DNA of 64,000 nt from Pseudeuparius sepicola. Lineage: Eukaryota > Arthropoda > Insecta > Coleoptera > Anthribidae. The stretch is from assembly GCA_963920635.1 (NCBI GenBank), contig OY987303.1:15664175-15728174 (forward strand). The letters are read 5' to 3'. Under the pieces are notes generated by a model. The model saw only the letters and a program-made list of their open reading frames with translations. It ran no database searches and was not told where the DNA came from. The stretch's first letter is position 1. Each line of letters begins with the position of its first letter. Below, one piece after another: positions 10,481 through 22,381 of the stretch. The translations under genes were made by a program, and so were the position numbers.

Positions 10481-11742
10481 TTTAGACTAGGGTTCCTAGA
10501 TATGGAGAGTTAGGACAATAAAGTCATTATAGTGTCATTATTCACCGATTTTGGGCATTATAGAGATAGCTAGATTATTTTCTATCTTTTGCCCCCACAA
10601 CAATTTTAGATTTCCAGAGAAACTATGCTGAAATAGAGTTTTTTTTTTGTATTTAGGTTATAATTTATGTCAAATTGAAGAAAAATGATGGGAACTCATG
10701 GGCGGAGTGTTTTTTTATAGAAAACTGAAACAGCGTATGTCTGGTTGCCCTCTCAAAAAAAAAAAAAACTTGTTAGGCTTAAATATGAATATCGCATTAT
10801 CGAATAGTTTAACTTTGAGTTGACAAAAATAGCAGCATGAAAATATGACACTAAAATAATGACATTGTCATTTCATCTTTAAAAAAATTCAAAAGAAGAA
10901 TGTACAATCTTGCACATCTGGGAAGTATTTTAAATGACTCCGGTATCACAAAATATTCTGCAGAATTAATATTACATATATAAAACCCTAGAGAAAAGAG
11001 CCAAGAAGATGTCACATAGAATAAATGGATAATGATAATTAAATATCTGCATAATATTAAAATAAGATGTATTTTATCTTGTGTTTTAGATTAAAAATTA
11101 ACTCCAAATCCTACTATTGCATAACCAGAACCGCCAATAACCTATGTATTTTGAATTGTATCCAAAAAGTAGTAGTAATTTATGCACACCTTGCAATATT
11201 CAAAACAGCTGATAATATTATTGGAACTTTACAGAAACTATAGAGCAGTGAATACCTACATTAGAAGACATTGTTGGGGTGTGTTCTCGATTATATTATT
11301 ATATAAATTTAACTTATTAATTATTTTAATAAATTTGCATTTTAATCTTCAATTCTTCAATCAAGTATATGTTGGCAAAACTTACAGTTTAATTATTGTG
11401 ACCTTCATTACACTTTTCACTTTTTCATAATTAAATTGTAGATTTTGCCAACAAGTACGATTTAGTAAGAGTAATAACAATAATTAAATGAATAGGAGAA
11501 GCTTTTCAAATATCCCGTCATTTGTTTAGTATATTTCTCACCTCATAGTTGGCGCGCGTGTATCGCGGACCAACTTTAATACATATAGATATTACTGTGG
11601 TCGGAAGTTTGTTACGCCCATGCAATCTATTCCAAATTATTTTTCAACTACAAAATTAATCTGACTTTTTGAAAAAATATTTTTTCTATTAAAAAGTGGC
11701 ATTATTGTCCTAACTCTCCTAATCCTGGAACTCTAGACTAAA
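10481..11742. mobile_element. 1.26-kb element with about 42-bp TIRs, family unknown
   Basis: Bases 10481-10522 (TTTAGACTAGGGTTCC... GGAGAGTTAGGACAATAA) are matched in inverse by 11701-11742, with a few substitutions. I found no clear target duplication, so the superfamily is open. The interior is AT-rich and non-coding. It includes an internal hairpin at about 11369-11453 with arms around TTGGCAAAA / TTTTGCCAA. Confidence 0.7.
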
Positions 11743-12814
11743 AGTGATAGAAATGTGACATAACAATGAATAGTCTATTCGATATTTTTTTACTTCCAGG
11801 TATACTTCTGGGCTGTTAGCTGTTCCGGGATATGATTATATACTTTGATTACGTCGTAACAAAGTGATGTTTAGGTACTTTATAATGGGAGTATTTAGAA
11901 TATAGCTATTTGCTTTTATATCTATGTTATTCTTGTTTCGGTTGGGTCAAACGTCATGTAATTCATATACAATTTGGATGCAAACGTTTCTCATACGTTT
12001 CGTGTTCACGTACACCGGTGTTGTTCCAAGTTTTAACTCATGCATTATTTAAATTAGACCCGCCGTAAAACCCACCGTGCTATGAAAAAGCAATAAATCC
12101 AATGAGTTTAGATAAAAGCATCTTTCCAATTCTAGCGGCGGCGGCAACCCGGCCGATTAGCATCGCCGAACGACAAAACAGTGGACCTCTTATCTGCAGA
12201 AACATCTCTAAATTGGCCAGAGCTTTTAGCCTCGGAATCCTCGTAGTTTTACCTAAAACCCACCGTATTATCTCGGCGCCCGAAGTCCGGAGGTAAAAAA
12301 GCAATTAAAGTTTTTTCCAAATTGTTTCGTTAGGCAGATGGTAGCGACAAGCCACTATATCTACAATTTAAAAAGCCCGTTCTGAATGGCGGGTCACGCC
12401 ATTAAGAAACTAAAAGCAGGTGGTGCGAAATTACAGTTCCACTCCGATTGAGACAAAGGAAAAAAGCGGTAATTGCCCACCGCGTCGAATTGCCAATCTC
12501 TAAGAGTGCCAAAGATGCATTTTTATTGCATCGCAAACGCTGGGCAGCGTTATATTCTGTACCATCGCTTTTTCTGGGTGGACTCATTCGGAAAGTGGTG
12601 CATCAACCGATGGAGTGCACCGCCAGCACTTTTTGCGCTAGTCGCTAGTACAAAAATAACAAGCGCTGGGCTAAAGGCTAAAAGCTAAACAGATTGCCTC
12701 TGCACGAACAGTGGAAAAGTCACACCTCCTAACGTTGTATTTTATTTATCTTACCAGTTCGGTGATCAAATAACCTTGGCTCTGTTTAACAGAGTCCCCA
12801 AATATTTTTCGCTA
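11743..12814. other. Non-coding, two GC-rich patches
   Basis: About 12100-12300 and 12400-12690 are much richer in G+C and CpG than the surroundings. Overlapping short frames on both strands show no domain. Single-copy conserved regulatory DNA is one possibility; a decayed gene is another. Confidence 0.4.
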
Positions 12815-13045
12815 TCCCCCACTCAAAAACCAACACACGTGTGCCCCTGAGGACCTTCTCCCTGCTAACCGCATCACACCGGATTCGTCAGGGCTAATCG
12901 AATTGTTCCCCCATACGCGAGACCGCAAATGAATCGCGTCTCCGCCAAGTTCCCAACTTCACAGACGCATCTTGGGCACGCGGAGTTTGCCGAGGTTTAT
13001 CCAAATTAGAGGGGCAGAGGTGGATCGTTACTGTCGTTAACTCAT
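12815..13045 (+). repeat. Local direct repeat, copy 1
   Basis: It starts CCCCCACTCAAAAAC and contains CACGTGTG, CCTTCTC, ACGCGAGACCGCAAATGA, AAGTTCCCAACTTC, ACAGACGCAT and TACTGTCGTTAACTC. The same words in the same order recur in copy 2 (13476-13717), and partly in copies 3 and 4. No reading frame is preserved between copies. Confidence 0.85.
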
Positions 13046-13475
13046 CTAGGTCGTGGGAATGTCTTTGACGTTCTACACGGAGCAAATGGGCTTGCTCCGG
13101 GCGAGGAATTTACGGAAATTAATAATAAAGGGAGTGGTGTGAGCTCGAGGAGTTGCGGAGTTTACATTATGAAACTTAAAATATGCATGAGAGAATGCGG
13201 GTGTTATCGTCATCGGTGTTTTAAGACCACGAAGTAGAATAGGCCTGTAAGAGAGCCACCTTCTGCAACTTTTGCATATTTTTTGCCTCGTTTTCATTTT
13301 AATCATTGTTAATATATACCTAATTGTTCACTAGCATACTAATAAGTGAATGATCACTCAAATTTCAGATTCACAAATAAGTTGATTTAAACACAGTTTA
13401 CGTTATCTCGTTTTTTATGTATAAAATGCTCGACTTCTCTTGTTATATGTATATAAATATATTTTACTCGACCAA

Positions 13476-13717
13476 TTTCACTCAAAACCAGCTCACGTGT
13501 GCCTCTAACGGCCTTCTCTCAGCTAACCCGATTATCCCGATCTCATCAGAGCCCGCAGGGCTAATCAAATTGTTCCCCATACGCGAGACCGCAAATGAAT
13601 CGCGTCTCTACCAAGTTCCCAACTTCACAGACGCATATTGGGAGGGGACGCGCTGAGTTTGCTGAGGTTAGTCCAAATTAGAGGCGCAGAGGTGGGTCGT
13701 TACTGTCGTTAACTCGC
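13476..13717 (+). repeat. Local direct repeat, copy 2
   Basis: Closest to copy 1. The core GCGAGACCGCAAATGAATCG and the end ACTGTCGTTAACTC are conserved; differences include a short insertion around GGAGGGGACGCG. Together with copy 1 it shows duplication of about 240 bp with a period of about 660 bp. Confidence 0.85.
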
Positions 13718-14303
13718 CTATTCCGTAAGAATGTAGGTGCCTCAGAAATTTCGGAGGAATTTGAAAGGATGCCGGTGTCTTAGAGAATTGCAAAAGCCAA
13801 GGGGGAATCTCCTTCGTTTGCAATATATGTCTAGTAATATTTAAAAAAATCAAAATCGATTTCGTTCAGTTCAAGGACGGACACAAAATAATTTATCAAG
13901 GCGCCTTGGAAAGCCAAAGGTGTGCTTATCTATTGGGCCGTCTTGCAACTAACTATTATAGTTACTGCAACCTTTTACAAATCTAGTCATTTTCTTATAT
14001 TATATTATTATACCAAATGCATGGAGTCTATACCAATTAGTTCAATTAATAATGACGTCCTGAGGGACGCCCAGGTCTTGCAACTGGAGTATGCTAAGCA
14101 CTGCGTACCTACGTTTCGTCTGCAGAAAAATTTACTGAGATGAACCTTATTTTCAACCTTGGTCTATGAAGCGTCTTTTAGCCTTTGAGTAGTTTTGCGC
14201 TTTGATCACAAAATGTACGCCTTCTCATTGTTTCTCATTTGCCAAACATCTACGACTCCTTTATTTCTTTCGTCAAATCAGCAAATAGTAATAATAATAA
14301 AAT

Positions 14304-14472
14304 TTCCCCCCACTCAAAAAAAAACAGCTCACGTGTGCCTGTGAGGACCTTCTCCCAGTTAACCCGATTATCCCTACCTCATCAGGACCCACAAGGATAA
14401 ATAGCATTTCTGATGACAAGTTCCCAACTTCGCAGACGCATCTTGGAAGCGAGTGTATTGAGTTTGTTAGGG
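14304..14472 (+). repeat. Local direct repeat, copy 3 (internally deleted)
   Basis: It retains CCCCCACTCAAAAA, CTCACGTGTGCCTGTGAGGA, AACCCGATTATCCC, AAGTTCCCAACTTC and CAGACGCATCTTGG. It lacks the central CGAGACCGCAAATGA block and the final block. Confidence 0.75.
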
Positions 14473-14596
14473 GAGAGGGAAAGCCATTTACATGAATTAA
14501 AGTGAAAAAATATTGGATACCTAGCCCTGTGCAGCTATAGGGTCTTCTCCATCATTTTTCTTGTAAGTATGGTAAAGACGTAAAGAGTCCAATCAA

Positions 14597-14693
14597 TCAA
14601 ATGTGTGTCTCTAAGGACCTTCCTGCAGCTAACTCAGTTAACCCAACTTCGTCATGCAGAATCCACAGAGCAAATAGAATTATTATTCCCTGT
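14597..14693 (+). repeat. Local direct repeat, copy 4 (fragment)
   Basis: GTGTGTCTCTAAGGACCTTC, CAGCTAACTC and AATCCACAGAGCAAATAGAA follow the order of the first third of copies 1-3, more diverged and truncated. Confidence 0.5.
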
Positions 14694-15919
14694 ATGTTGG
14701 CGCGTGCAGTTCGTCGTTACCAAGTCTGGTAATAAAATAAGTCTTGTGGGATTCGCACGTATAGTGCAGTTGCAGTATGTGGATGTGGAGGTTTATTCAA
14801 ATATTAGTAGATGGAAATTGGCGTAAATTGTTGTTACCTCTCCATCGTGTCGATGGATATATAGAAACATTCCTGAGGTTAAACATATTTCTGCATCACC
14901 TGCAAAACATCTGGACCAATATCTTATCCAGCAGAAATTTGCAACCTGCCGTTTCAATAAAACGATTCGTTTAAAAGAAGTACTGGGAAGAACGCAGACT
15001 TGTCGGCAAACGTGTGACAATGAAACCTGTGTTCTGCCCGATATCGCTCGTCATCTTCTCAAAGCATCTCCACGAACAAAACAACCGAAAGCGGTGTAAT
15101 ACGTGCGGTACATACACGATTAAATTATGTTAATAAAATGCAAAAAGAAGCTTTTCAACGGGAAAAGTCCATCGTAACGTGCCTCCGCATCATTACAGCG
15201 ATCGACGGGTGGCCAACTCATTGGCATATTAATATTTTCTGCGTGTTCTCCATACATCAATACTCTTCGCCTTAACGAGATAAGCGGTTTTCTTTATCCG
15301 CCATTGAAACCGGCGTAGGAACAACATCATTCAAATCTAATGGCGTGCATAATCAATACCATACTATTTATCTTCGACGCTATATTTCCGTATCAGATTC
15401 TTTTTGGTTTCGTTGAGGTTTTTGCCGGTAGATACCGTTTAAACCATTGATGAGAGACTTTCACAGACCGAACCTAATACTTACCTCTTCGAGTTGCAGC
15501 AGAATATTCCACCAATAGTTAGTGCATGTCGATGACCAAGCACATTAGGTACATTAAAATTTTCTAGGTGAATGCAATTCGTTTAGCTTCTCGTCTTTTT
15601 GTTTTCGATTAAACCTCAATCTTCCGAGATGTCAAAACACGGAGAGCGTCGACGAGGTGGTCGCCGGATAGTGGACGCCCCTCCCCGAAATTGGCTGCCC
15701 ACGAAAGAGTGCTCGCTTAATTCTTGTTAATTTGTTTGCTTCTTAAATATTCATAAATCTTCATTTGCGGCTCGCGTAGCCCCGAGATTCGGCTTATTGA
15801 AATGCTAAAAATGTCAGTAGTTAATCATTGGTCTCCACTCTCCTCGCCACGCCCGTGGCGGTCCAGCAATAATACTTTGACGAATTTTGGTTTAGTAATT
15901 AATTTGGCAATCTATTATA
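14694..15919. other. Non-coding, moderately GC-rich single-copy DNA
   Basis: No coding region or repeat is recognised. Segments such as 15100-15350 and 15640-15850 have balanced composition and many CpGs compared with surrounding AT-rich repeats, consistent with (but not proof of) conserved cis-regulatory DNA. Confidence 0.4.
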
Positions 15920-17379
15920 CACTCACCGGCACGAAAAACGGAGCACTTATAATTTTTATTTAAAAAATGTAAAATTTTAATACTTTGGCCATGACTTTTC
16001 TTTTGTTTTTATTGTTTTGACAAGTCTGAGTTTAAAGAAGTGAAACAGTTCAAAGCTGTACTGCGTTTATTTAAGGTAAAAATATGGCTGTTAATCCTGA
16101 AACAGCGGCTGCTATTGTTGCGTTGCTTCAAGACGGAAGAACTGAGCGATATGTTTCCCAACAATATGCCGTATCCAATAGCACTGTGCACCGTATTTAT
16201 ACACGTTTTTTGGAAACTAGAGCTTACACCAGACGACCTGGAACTGGTCCCCAACGAAAAACTAACGCTCATGATGATCGCTTCATCCTCTTGCAAAGTC
16301 TACGAGATCGTCGTGCTACAGCTGTAGAAATCAGAAATAGACTTCATCATGTTCGGAATACCAATGTAAGCGAACGTACAGTTAGACGAAGACTTGGAGA
16401 AGCCAATCTTACCAGTCGTAGACCTGCAACAGGTCCAGAGCTTCTTAGGCGTCATCGAGTTGCGCGACTTCGGTTTGCCAGAAATCATGAGCACTGGGGT
16501 GAAAATGATTGGGGGCGAATTTTATTTACTGATGAGTCCAGGTTTAGCCTGCGATCTCCAGATGGTCGCGAGAGAGTATGGCGAAGACCACAAGAGCGTT
16601 TTGCAGAATGTACCTTCAGTCCTAGATTAGGATACCAAGGAGGTTCAGTAATGGTGTGGGCTGGAATTTCTCTGGAGGCACACACTGAGTTGTACATCGT
16701 TCCAAGAGGCTCCTTAACTGCTGCCAGGTACATTGATGAAATTCTCCAAGATTTTGTTGTCCCGTATGGTGATTTTATTGGAAATAACTTTCTTCTGATG
16801 CATGATAATGCCAGACCTCATACCGCAAGAATCACTCAACAGTATTTAAATGATGTAAACATTCCTGTTTTGGAGTGGCCAGCGTTAAGTCCAGATGCGA
16901 ACCCGATTGAACATGTTTGGGACATGCTTGGGCGAAGAATGCGAAGTCGTGTTCCTGCTCCTTTAACCATAAATCAGTTGAAACAAGCTCTTTTAGAGGA
17001 ATGGGACCTTATTCCTCAAGAGGACATTCGCCATTTGATTTTAGGCATGCCACGGAGAATACATGCAATTATTCGAGCTCGCGAGTGTAATACCCGTTAT
17101 TAAAAATGCTCCTCATTAGTTTTTGCTCAAAAATCGTTTAAGTTTTGATTCATTTAAGGACATTTTGCCACAACACCAATGTGGGTTTATCGTTCTAATT
17201 TTTTAAATTGTAACAAAAGTTTTTATTTAAAAAAAAGCGCCCAATTGTTATTAGAAATTACTTAAAACATGTTGTTGTTTGCGTTTAACTTATTATAATA
17301 ATAAACCATCGCAAAGTATTAAAATTTCACGTTTTTTAAATAAAAATTGTAAGTGCTCCGTTTTTCGTGCCGGTGAGTG
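15920..17379 (+). mobile_element. Complete Tc1-like transposon
   Basis: The element is bounded by TA dinucleotides at 15918-15919 and 17380-17381. The left TIR (15920-15987) and right TIR (17312-17379) are 68 bp, start CACTCACCGGCACGAAAAAC, and differ at only about three positions. They enclose one uninterrupted transposase gene. At 1460 bp, with TA duplication, matching TIRs and an open DD34E gene, this has every part expected of an autonomous Tc1/mariner-superfamily element and is probably young. Confidence 0.95.
16084..17103 (+). CDS. Tc1-like DD34E transposase
   Basis: A cut-and-paste transposase that would bind the 68-bp TIRs and insert at TA in nuclear DNA. The 339-residue frame is fully open. 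Residues about 4-50 and 60-115 form the paired helix-turn-helix DNA-binding region (RYVSQQYAVSNSTVHRIY, then SERTVRRRLGEANLTSRRP), joined by a GxxxR-type basic linker. The DDE domain has D150 in ILFTDESRF, D241 in MHDNARPH and E276 in DANPIEHVWD, with 34 residues between the last two, giving the DD34E signature. Length fits the family. The ATG at 16084 is 164 bp inside the left TIR end and starts MAVNPETAAAIVALLQDGRT, a typical opening, so an upstream start is not needed. The stop is TAA. There are no nonsense codons or frameshifts, so activity is possible. Confidence 0.95.
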   Translation: MAVNPETAAAIVALLQDGRTERYVSQQYAVSNSTVHRIYTRFLETRAYTRRPGTGPQRKTNAHDDRFILLQSLRDRRATAVEIRNRLHHVRNTNVSERTVRRRLGEANLTSRRPATGPELLRRHRVARLRFARNHEHWGENDWGRILFTDESRFSLRSPDGRERVWRRPQERFAECTFSPRLGYQGGSVMVWAGISLEAHTELYIVPRGSLTAARYIDEILQDFVVPYGDFIGNNFLLMHDNARPHTARITQQYLNDVNIPVLEWPALSPDANPIEHVWDMLGRRMRSRVPAPLTINQLKQALLEEWDLIPQEDIRHLILGMPRRIHAIIRARECNTRY

Positions 17380-17609
17380 TATTTTAAGGAATCTAGAATT
17401 TAGAAATCGTAAAACTTTTTTCAAAACAATGGATAACATTTTTTGTGCACGACCTATTCGCAATGTTAGCTGTTTTGTCACAACTGACAGATTTACAAAG
17501 GGCGGCTTGTAATTACGGAATTGTCACCACGTTTAAATGAATTATTATTGTCGAAACTTCGGTGCTCTCAACTCTATTTTCATATCGATTTTTATTGTGA
17601 CATAGTGAA
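17380..17609. other. Short non-coding spacer
   Basis: AT-rich sequence between the Tc1-like element and the next element. No gene is recognised. Confidence 0.4.
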
Positions 17610-18466
17610 TACCCAGATAGCACAATCTCATGACTTGCACATACCAATCATATTCTATTTTAGAATGTTCACATTCCAAGTATATTCTTTTTTAACATAC
17701 AGCATATTTGAGGCATATGCTTGGCACATGTTACAGGGCACCCCATTCAGGTGACAACTAAATGATAGGAATGTGCCACGTCACGTACTTGTCATATCAC
17801 TAAAACCAACATTACACATAAATCAAAGTACATGATAAGTATGTGATTTTCATATTTCATTTATTTTAATTTGCACTTTCGTATATATACTTAGAACGTG
17901 ACTAAAATGAACACTGCATTTGAATCTTGAATCAAAGCATATGCTTTTCACCTTCCCACAATAACATCATGGTATGTAATTGGTACATACTTGTTATATG
18001 ACTAAAATCTGGTTTTGGGGTATGGTAAAAAAAATATACACCCACATAATATAAAAAGTTATGTATTTATATATATCTAGGTATAATATGTGTCCCTAAT
18101 TACTATACACCTTCAATAACCATAACATTTTGCAAAAGAAATAAGAAAAGTTAACAAGAGATTAAAAACCAGCTTTTGTAGGAGATTGCTACACAACAGA
18201 AATGGTCGACAATGCAATTTTTTAATTTTTACTATAGATACCATGAAGTGAGATAGTTACACAACAATGAAAAATGGAAATTGGATTGTCAACAATAGGT
18301 GCCTAGCTCTGTAACTTCACACGTGTTTTGTTTACTTACTAAAGTTACCATTAACAAGGAATTTGGTTGTATCCATATTGACATTAAACAATGGAATAGT
18401 TTATCAACCCACCTTTATTCTGGTCGAGAGCACGATTACTTCAATAATCTCCGGTAACTTTCTGTA

Positions 18467-18503
18467 TCGTTCCGTAATCTAACCGAAATCAATTACGGAA
18501 CGA
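18467..18503. repeat. Perfect 12-bp-arm hairpin
   Basis: TCGTTCCGTAAT, a 13-base loop and ATTACGGAACGA. The half-word ATTACGGAA also occurs at about 17511-17519 outside the element. Confidence 0.75.
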
Positions 18504-20045
18504 CTTTTATCACTTCGATTAGAAAACAGAACACACGCTCATGGTGCCAATATATAAATAATAAGTAAACTTACCTTGATACTATTTTGAGAAAAAGGCA
18601 AATGCAATCCTCAAAGCCTTCGTCAAAGCCTTGTTCCACACGTGCGGAAACGAAAAAGTGCTTCGCGTCGTTCGTGTAAATGCAAAATGGCAGCCGCGTT
18701 CTAAAAAGTACCTGTTCTACCCCACACGTTTCGCCACTTACTAGAAATAGGTATACTACTATTACAAACGATTATAGAAAAATGGCATAATAATTACCTA
18801 TCTACAAGCATTTGTAAAATGCCCGCGTTTACTTGCGAAAAAATGCCACGTGGGTACCACTACCACCTACCTACCTTGCTACTCTTTTGGGCGAAGCACA
18901 AAACCAAGCTACAACACAAAAAAGAATGGCGACCTGACCCTGACGCCAACGCGAACACAGCAAAGGAATTTGCGAATGCCGATTTGCGTCGGCGCGGTGG
19001 GCGATCACCAGCGCTCGCCCCCACGGATTAAGATCACAGGGTTGCCAGACTTTCGATTCTACGGTAGTTCCAAGTCCTACGGAACTGCTGGTTATTATAT
19101 TTTATTATTTTGTTACAAGTTATACAACAAAATTCATTGTAAAACAGTAACGTAACAAAATTATACTAATGTTTTAAAAATATATTAAATATTTTGGGGA
19201 ACAATATACGAGTAGAATATAGATATTTACTAGCTTTTCACCCCCGCCTTCGGCGGGGTTTGAAAGTTAGGCCTGCAACTTTGCCGCCGCAACCTTCTTT
19301 TCTGGGGCTACGCCGCCGCTGAGGCTCGCGCACGATTTCGCCTCTAAAGCCATAAACTATCTGTGTACCATTCAGCCGTTTCTTCGGTAGATCTGGCAAC
19401 GCTGCCCAATTCCAGATCCCGCTCCTATCTCGTTGTTCGGGTCTCCTCGGTCGCTCCTCGGCCACCGTCGCCACCGACTTCGTGTGAATACAGGGCGATC
19501 TCTGCTGTACGCATGACCTCGCGTTTATACATATATCGGGAAGTCGTCCAATGGAAATATCAATTTAAACCTTCAATCAGTGCATACATGCTTATGCTTA
19601 GGTACTGCATACATAAAATGTGTCCACGGCAAAGCGGTATTATAGGTGTATATGACATTTTTTTACAGTACAAACACAATTTTTTGTATTCTGCTCTTGC
19701 TTCACCCAAAAACTATTTTTAGTATTTTGGACTTTAAAAAATTATAGAGGGCGCTGGTAGCAGCTTAAAAATAAAAATCGCATCAGGTTAAGTGCCTTAA
19801 TTTTCTGTGCGAAATATTGAAAAATTTTGTTAGAAAAACTTGCTCAGAATTAAAAAATATGACGTATCAAATTACAGAAATAAATATATTTTTTTATTTA
19901 TAAATTTTTAAATATTATAAATGCAATAATAATTTAAATTTATCTATTCTACTCATGTTCCTCCAACAATAAATTATTCTGGCACAAAGACGGAAAACTC
20001 TTATTTTTGTTTCCATGGCATACTCTCCTTAAAACATTAAAATTA

Positions 20046-20418
20046 CATAAGGTACCAGTAAAAAATATGTTTTTTTGGTATATATTTGTCACATACTTTG
20101 GAGGAATATACTTTATATGCACTTTTATGGCACATACTTGGCAGGTGACAAAGGTACCTGTAAAAAATATGTTTTGTGGTATGTATTTGTCACATACTTT
20201 GGAGGAATATACTGTATATGCACTTTTATGGCACATACTTGGCAGGTGACAAAGGTACCTGTAAAAAATATGTTTTTTGGTATGTATTTGTCACATACTT
20301 TGGAGGAATATACTTTATATGCACTTTTATGGCACATACTTGGCAGGTGACAAAGGTACCTGTAAAAAATATGTTTTTTGGTATGTATTTGTCACATACT
20401 TTGGAGGAATATACTGGT
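20046..20418 (+). repeat. Minisatellite, 101-bp unit, about 3.7 copies
   Basis: The unit starts GGTACCTGTAAAAAATATG at 20051, 20153, 20254 and 20355 (spacing 102, 101, 101) and contains TTTGGAGGAATATAC and GCACATACTTGGCAGGTGAC. Copies are nearly identical, so the expansion is recent. Because 101 is not a multiple of three, the overlapping open frames seen here are by-products of the repeat, not genes. Confidence 0.95.
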
Positions 20419-20716
20419 GAGGAAGATGCTTAGCATGTGCCATAGACAAACCAGAAATATGTGTTATAGGGAATATTGAAGGAATATGATAAGTATGTAC
20501 CATCCATATGATAAAATAATATTCCCTAACGGCATATTGACGGTACATTTTTGGCATATGCTAGGTGCCATTGTGTTAACTGGGTACGAACCGATTAATC
20601 TCCAAAAGGCACATTGTACCTTTTAGGTGTGGTTCTGGTTGGTTCACAAAGATCCAAAAAGGTCAGCGCTTAGATTAATCTGCTCGGTAGTAACCTGGTA
20701 ACACAGTAAAAAATCC

Positions 20717-20893
20717 GGTGTTAAATTTGACACAAAAAGTGGTCTTAATAAGTCCACACCATATCTGGTAAATTTTACACCTCCTTTTTTGGTCAATTTC
20801 ACCACATGTTCTGGTGTCAATAAGCACTATGCTGGTGTGAATATTTAACACGGCGTTGTGTAAGATTAACACCGTGTTGTGTAACTTTTACAC
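20717..20893. promoter_or_regulatory. Array of seven subterminal palindromes
   Basis: Sites at 20717-20733, 20767-20781, 20791-20804, 20813-20827, 20834-20851, 20859-20873 and 20879-20893 each read approximately GTGTNAA-(0-4 bases)-TTNACAC, for example GTGTAACTTTTACAC. Regular spacing of about 15-50 bp and recurrence in copy 2 suggest repeated binding sites for a dimeric protein, plausibly the transposase of the family. That role is inference. Confidence 0.65.
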
Positions 20894-22082
20894 GCAATTT
20901 GGTCAAAATGGTGTCATTTAATCTATTTGGTACTCCTCTTTTCTTCTTATTTCTCACTTATAGTTTTGCATGCACTTTATTTTAAAGAAATTTCAAATGT
21001 CATTGATAAGTTGAAATTAAGAAAATGTGTTACTGGTAAAAATAAAATATAAAACTAAAAGATAAAGAAGCTGTATGAACCAGGCACAATATGGGCTTGG
21101 TCTTAAATTTAAATTATTTGTAAGAAATAATAAACGGTAATAAGTAAAGAAAATACTTTATTTCAGTTCCAAAATATATGAACGATTCCTTACAAATATA
21201 GGTACAAAATTATCAACATTTTCTTATTAAAGCTATAAATAAATATTCATTCTCCCAGCCAAAAATATTTTTGTTTATAAAAAAGTGATATATATATATA
21301 TATATATACAGGGTGTATCTTTGATAGGTACAGAAATTTTAACCACGTAATCGGGGACGTTCATAAAACCGAAAAATGAAAAAAAAAATTTTTTACTCGA
21401 TGTTTAGAAAATGGGGCAAATCAATCTTTATCCGTGCTCAATGCACGCCGCTGGATCGTCACTAGAAGCGCTTAGAAGGGAGGTCTAACCTCTTCCTAGG
21501 AGATGGAGGGGAATAACATTAGATTAGGAGGGGCAATACCGCGACGTTGCCGCATGTCAGAGTGGAATAAATCTGCTTGCAGAATTAGGTACCTAGCTAC
21601 CTTTGAAAATTCCTGTTGGTAGGTTTCCACGTTTTTATTGCTTCTTCACGCGTTATTTATTGCTTCTTCACGCGCGCATACAATAATTTAACAAACACGT
21701 CACTTTTTATCACTTTACCGATATTTTAAGTACCTAGGCAGCAGAAATGTATCCGAGCGCCGCCCGGAGAAGTCATTGCTACAAAACTCGTTGCTGCTTT
21801 CACGCTCATAATTATTTGACAAGTCTTTTGTGGAGTACCTATCCTATCTACTTTACAACTGATTTTCAGGCCGCAATTTTTTAACATAATAATTAGCCAT
21901 CTCTTGGGACACCTTGGGACAATAAATTTCTGATCAACAATCAACTGAATAAAGTATCGTTTTAAAATACAAATTATCTGTAAAAATATGCAAATTTCCA
22001 CACCACCCATGGAGTAGAGCAGCGGCGCGTTACTTTTTTTAGCGGGTGTTCGCCTGTAGCCCTATCATCCCGCGTAAAGAAA

Positions 22083-22381
22083 AATTGGTAATTATTTAGT
22101 GCAGGCACCCGCTGATTTTCTTGAAATTTTGGCTACCCCCTATTCCTGAGTTCCCTGAACACGAATCTGACCTTAGCTTTTGGTGCTCGGGAGTAGTTTC
22201 CGAGAAAATGAGTTTTCACATTTTCACAAAGTTGAAAATTCAAATTCATTTTCTCGGAAACTACGCCCTAGCACCAAAAACCAAGGCAAGCGATTCGTGT
22301 TCAAGGACTTCGAAAACTGAGGGTAGCCAAAATTTCAAGAAAATTGGGGGGGGGCCCACTATGCTAAATAATTACCGAAAA
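22083..22381. repeat. Foldback inside the mariner, arms about 140 bp
   Basis: GGTAATTATTTAG, TTTCTTGAAATTTTGGCTAC, GAACACGAATC and GTAGTTTCCGAGAAAATGA occur in the left arm and inverted in the right arm around a short centre near 22230. It is probably a separate hairpin MITE nested in the mariner. A run of nine Gs interrupts the right arm near its outer end. Confidence 0.8.

Larger units (their letters stand above)
17610..20586. mobile_element. About 3-kb TACCCAG-ended element
   Basis: The left end TACCCAGATAGCACAAT is matched in inverse by the right end (TACCCAGTTAACACAAT read from the right). Flanks are GTGAA and CGAAC, giving at best a weak target duplication. The interior near both ends is full of words of the type ACATAC, CATATGC and GTATGT, and contains a 101-bp minisatellite (20046-20418). 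A GC-rich block at 19240-19500 starting TTTTCACCCCCGCCTTCGGC may be a second, nested repeat. On the minus strand around 18574, AAGGTAAGTTT is a good splice-donor match, but no coding exon is evident. Superfamily unknown. Confidence 0.5.

Noticed and set aside
20007..20557. Several overlapping open frames on both strands with repeated peptides (GGIYFICTFMAHTWQ type)
   Set aside because: They are translations of the 101-bp minisatellite in shifting frames. A 101-bp period cannot keep one frame.
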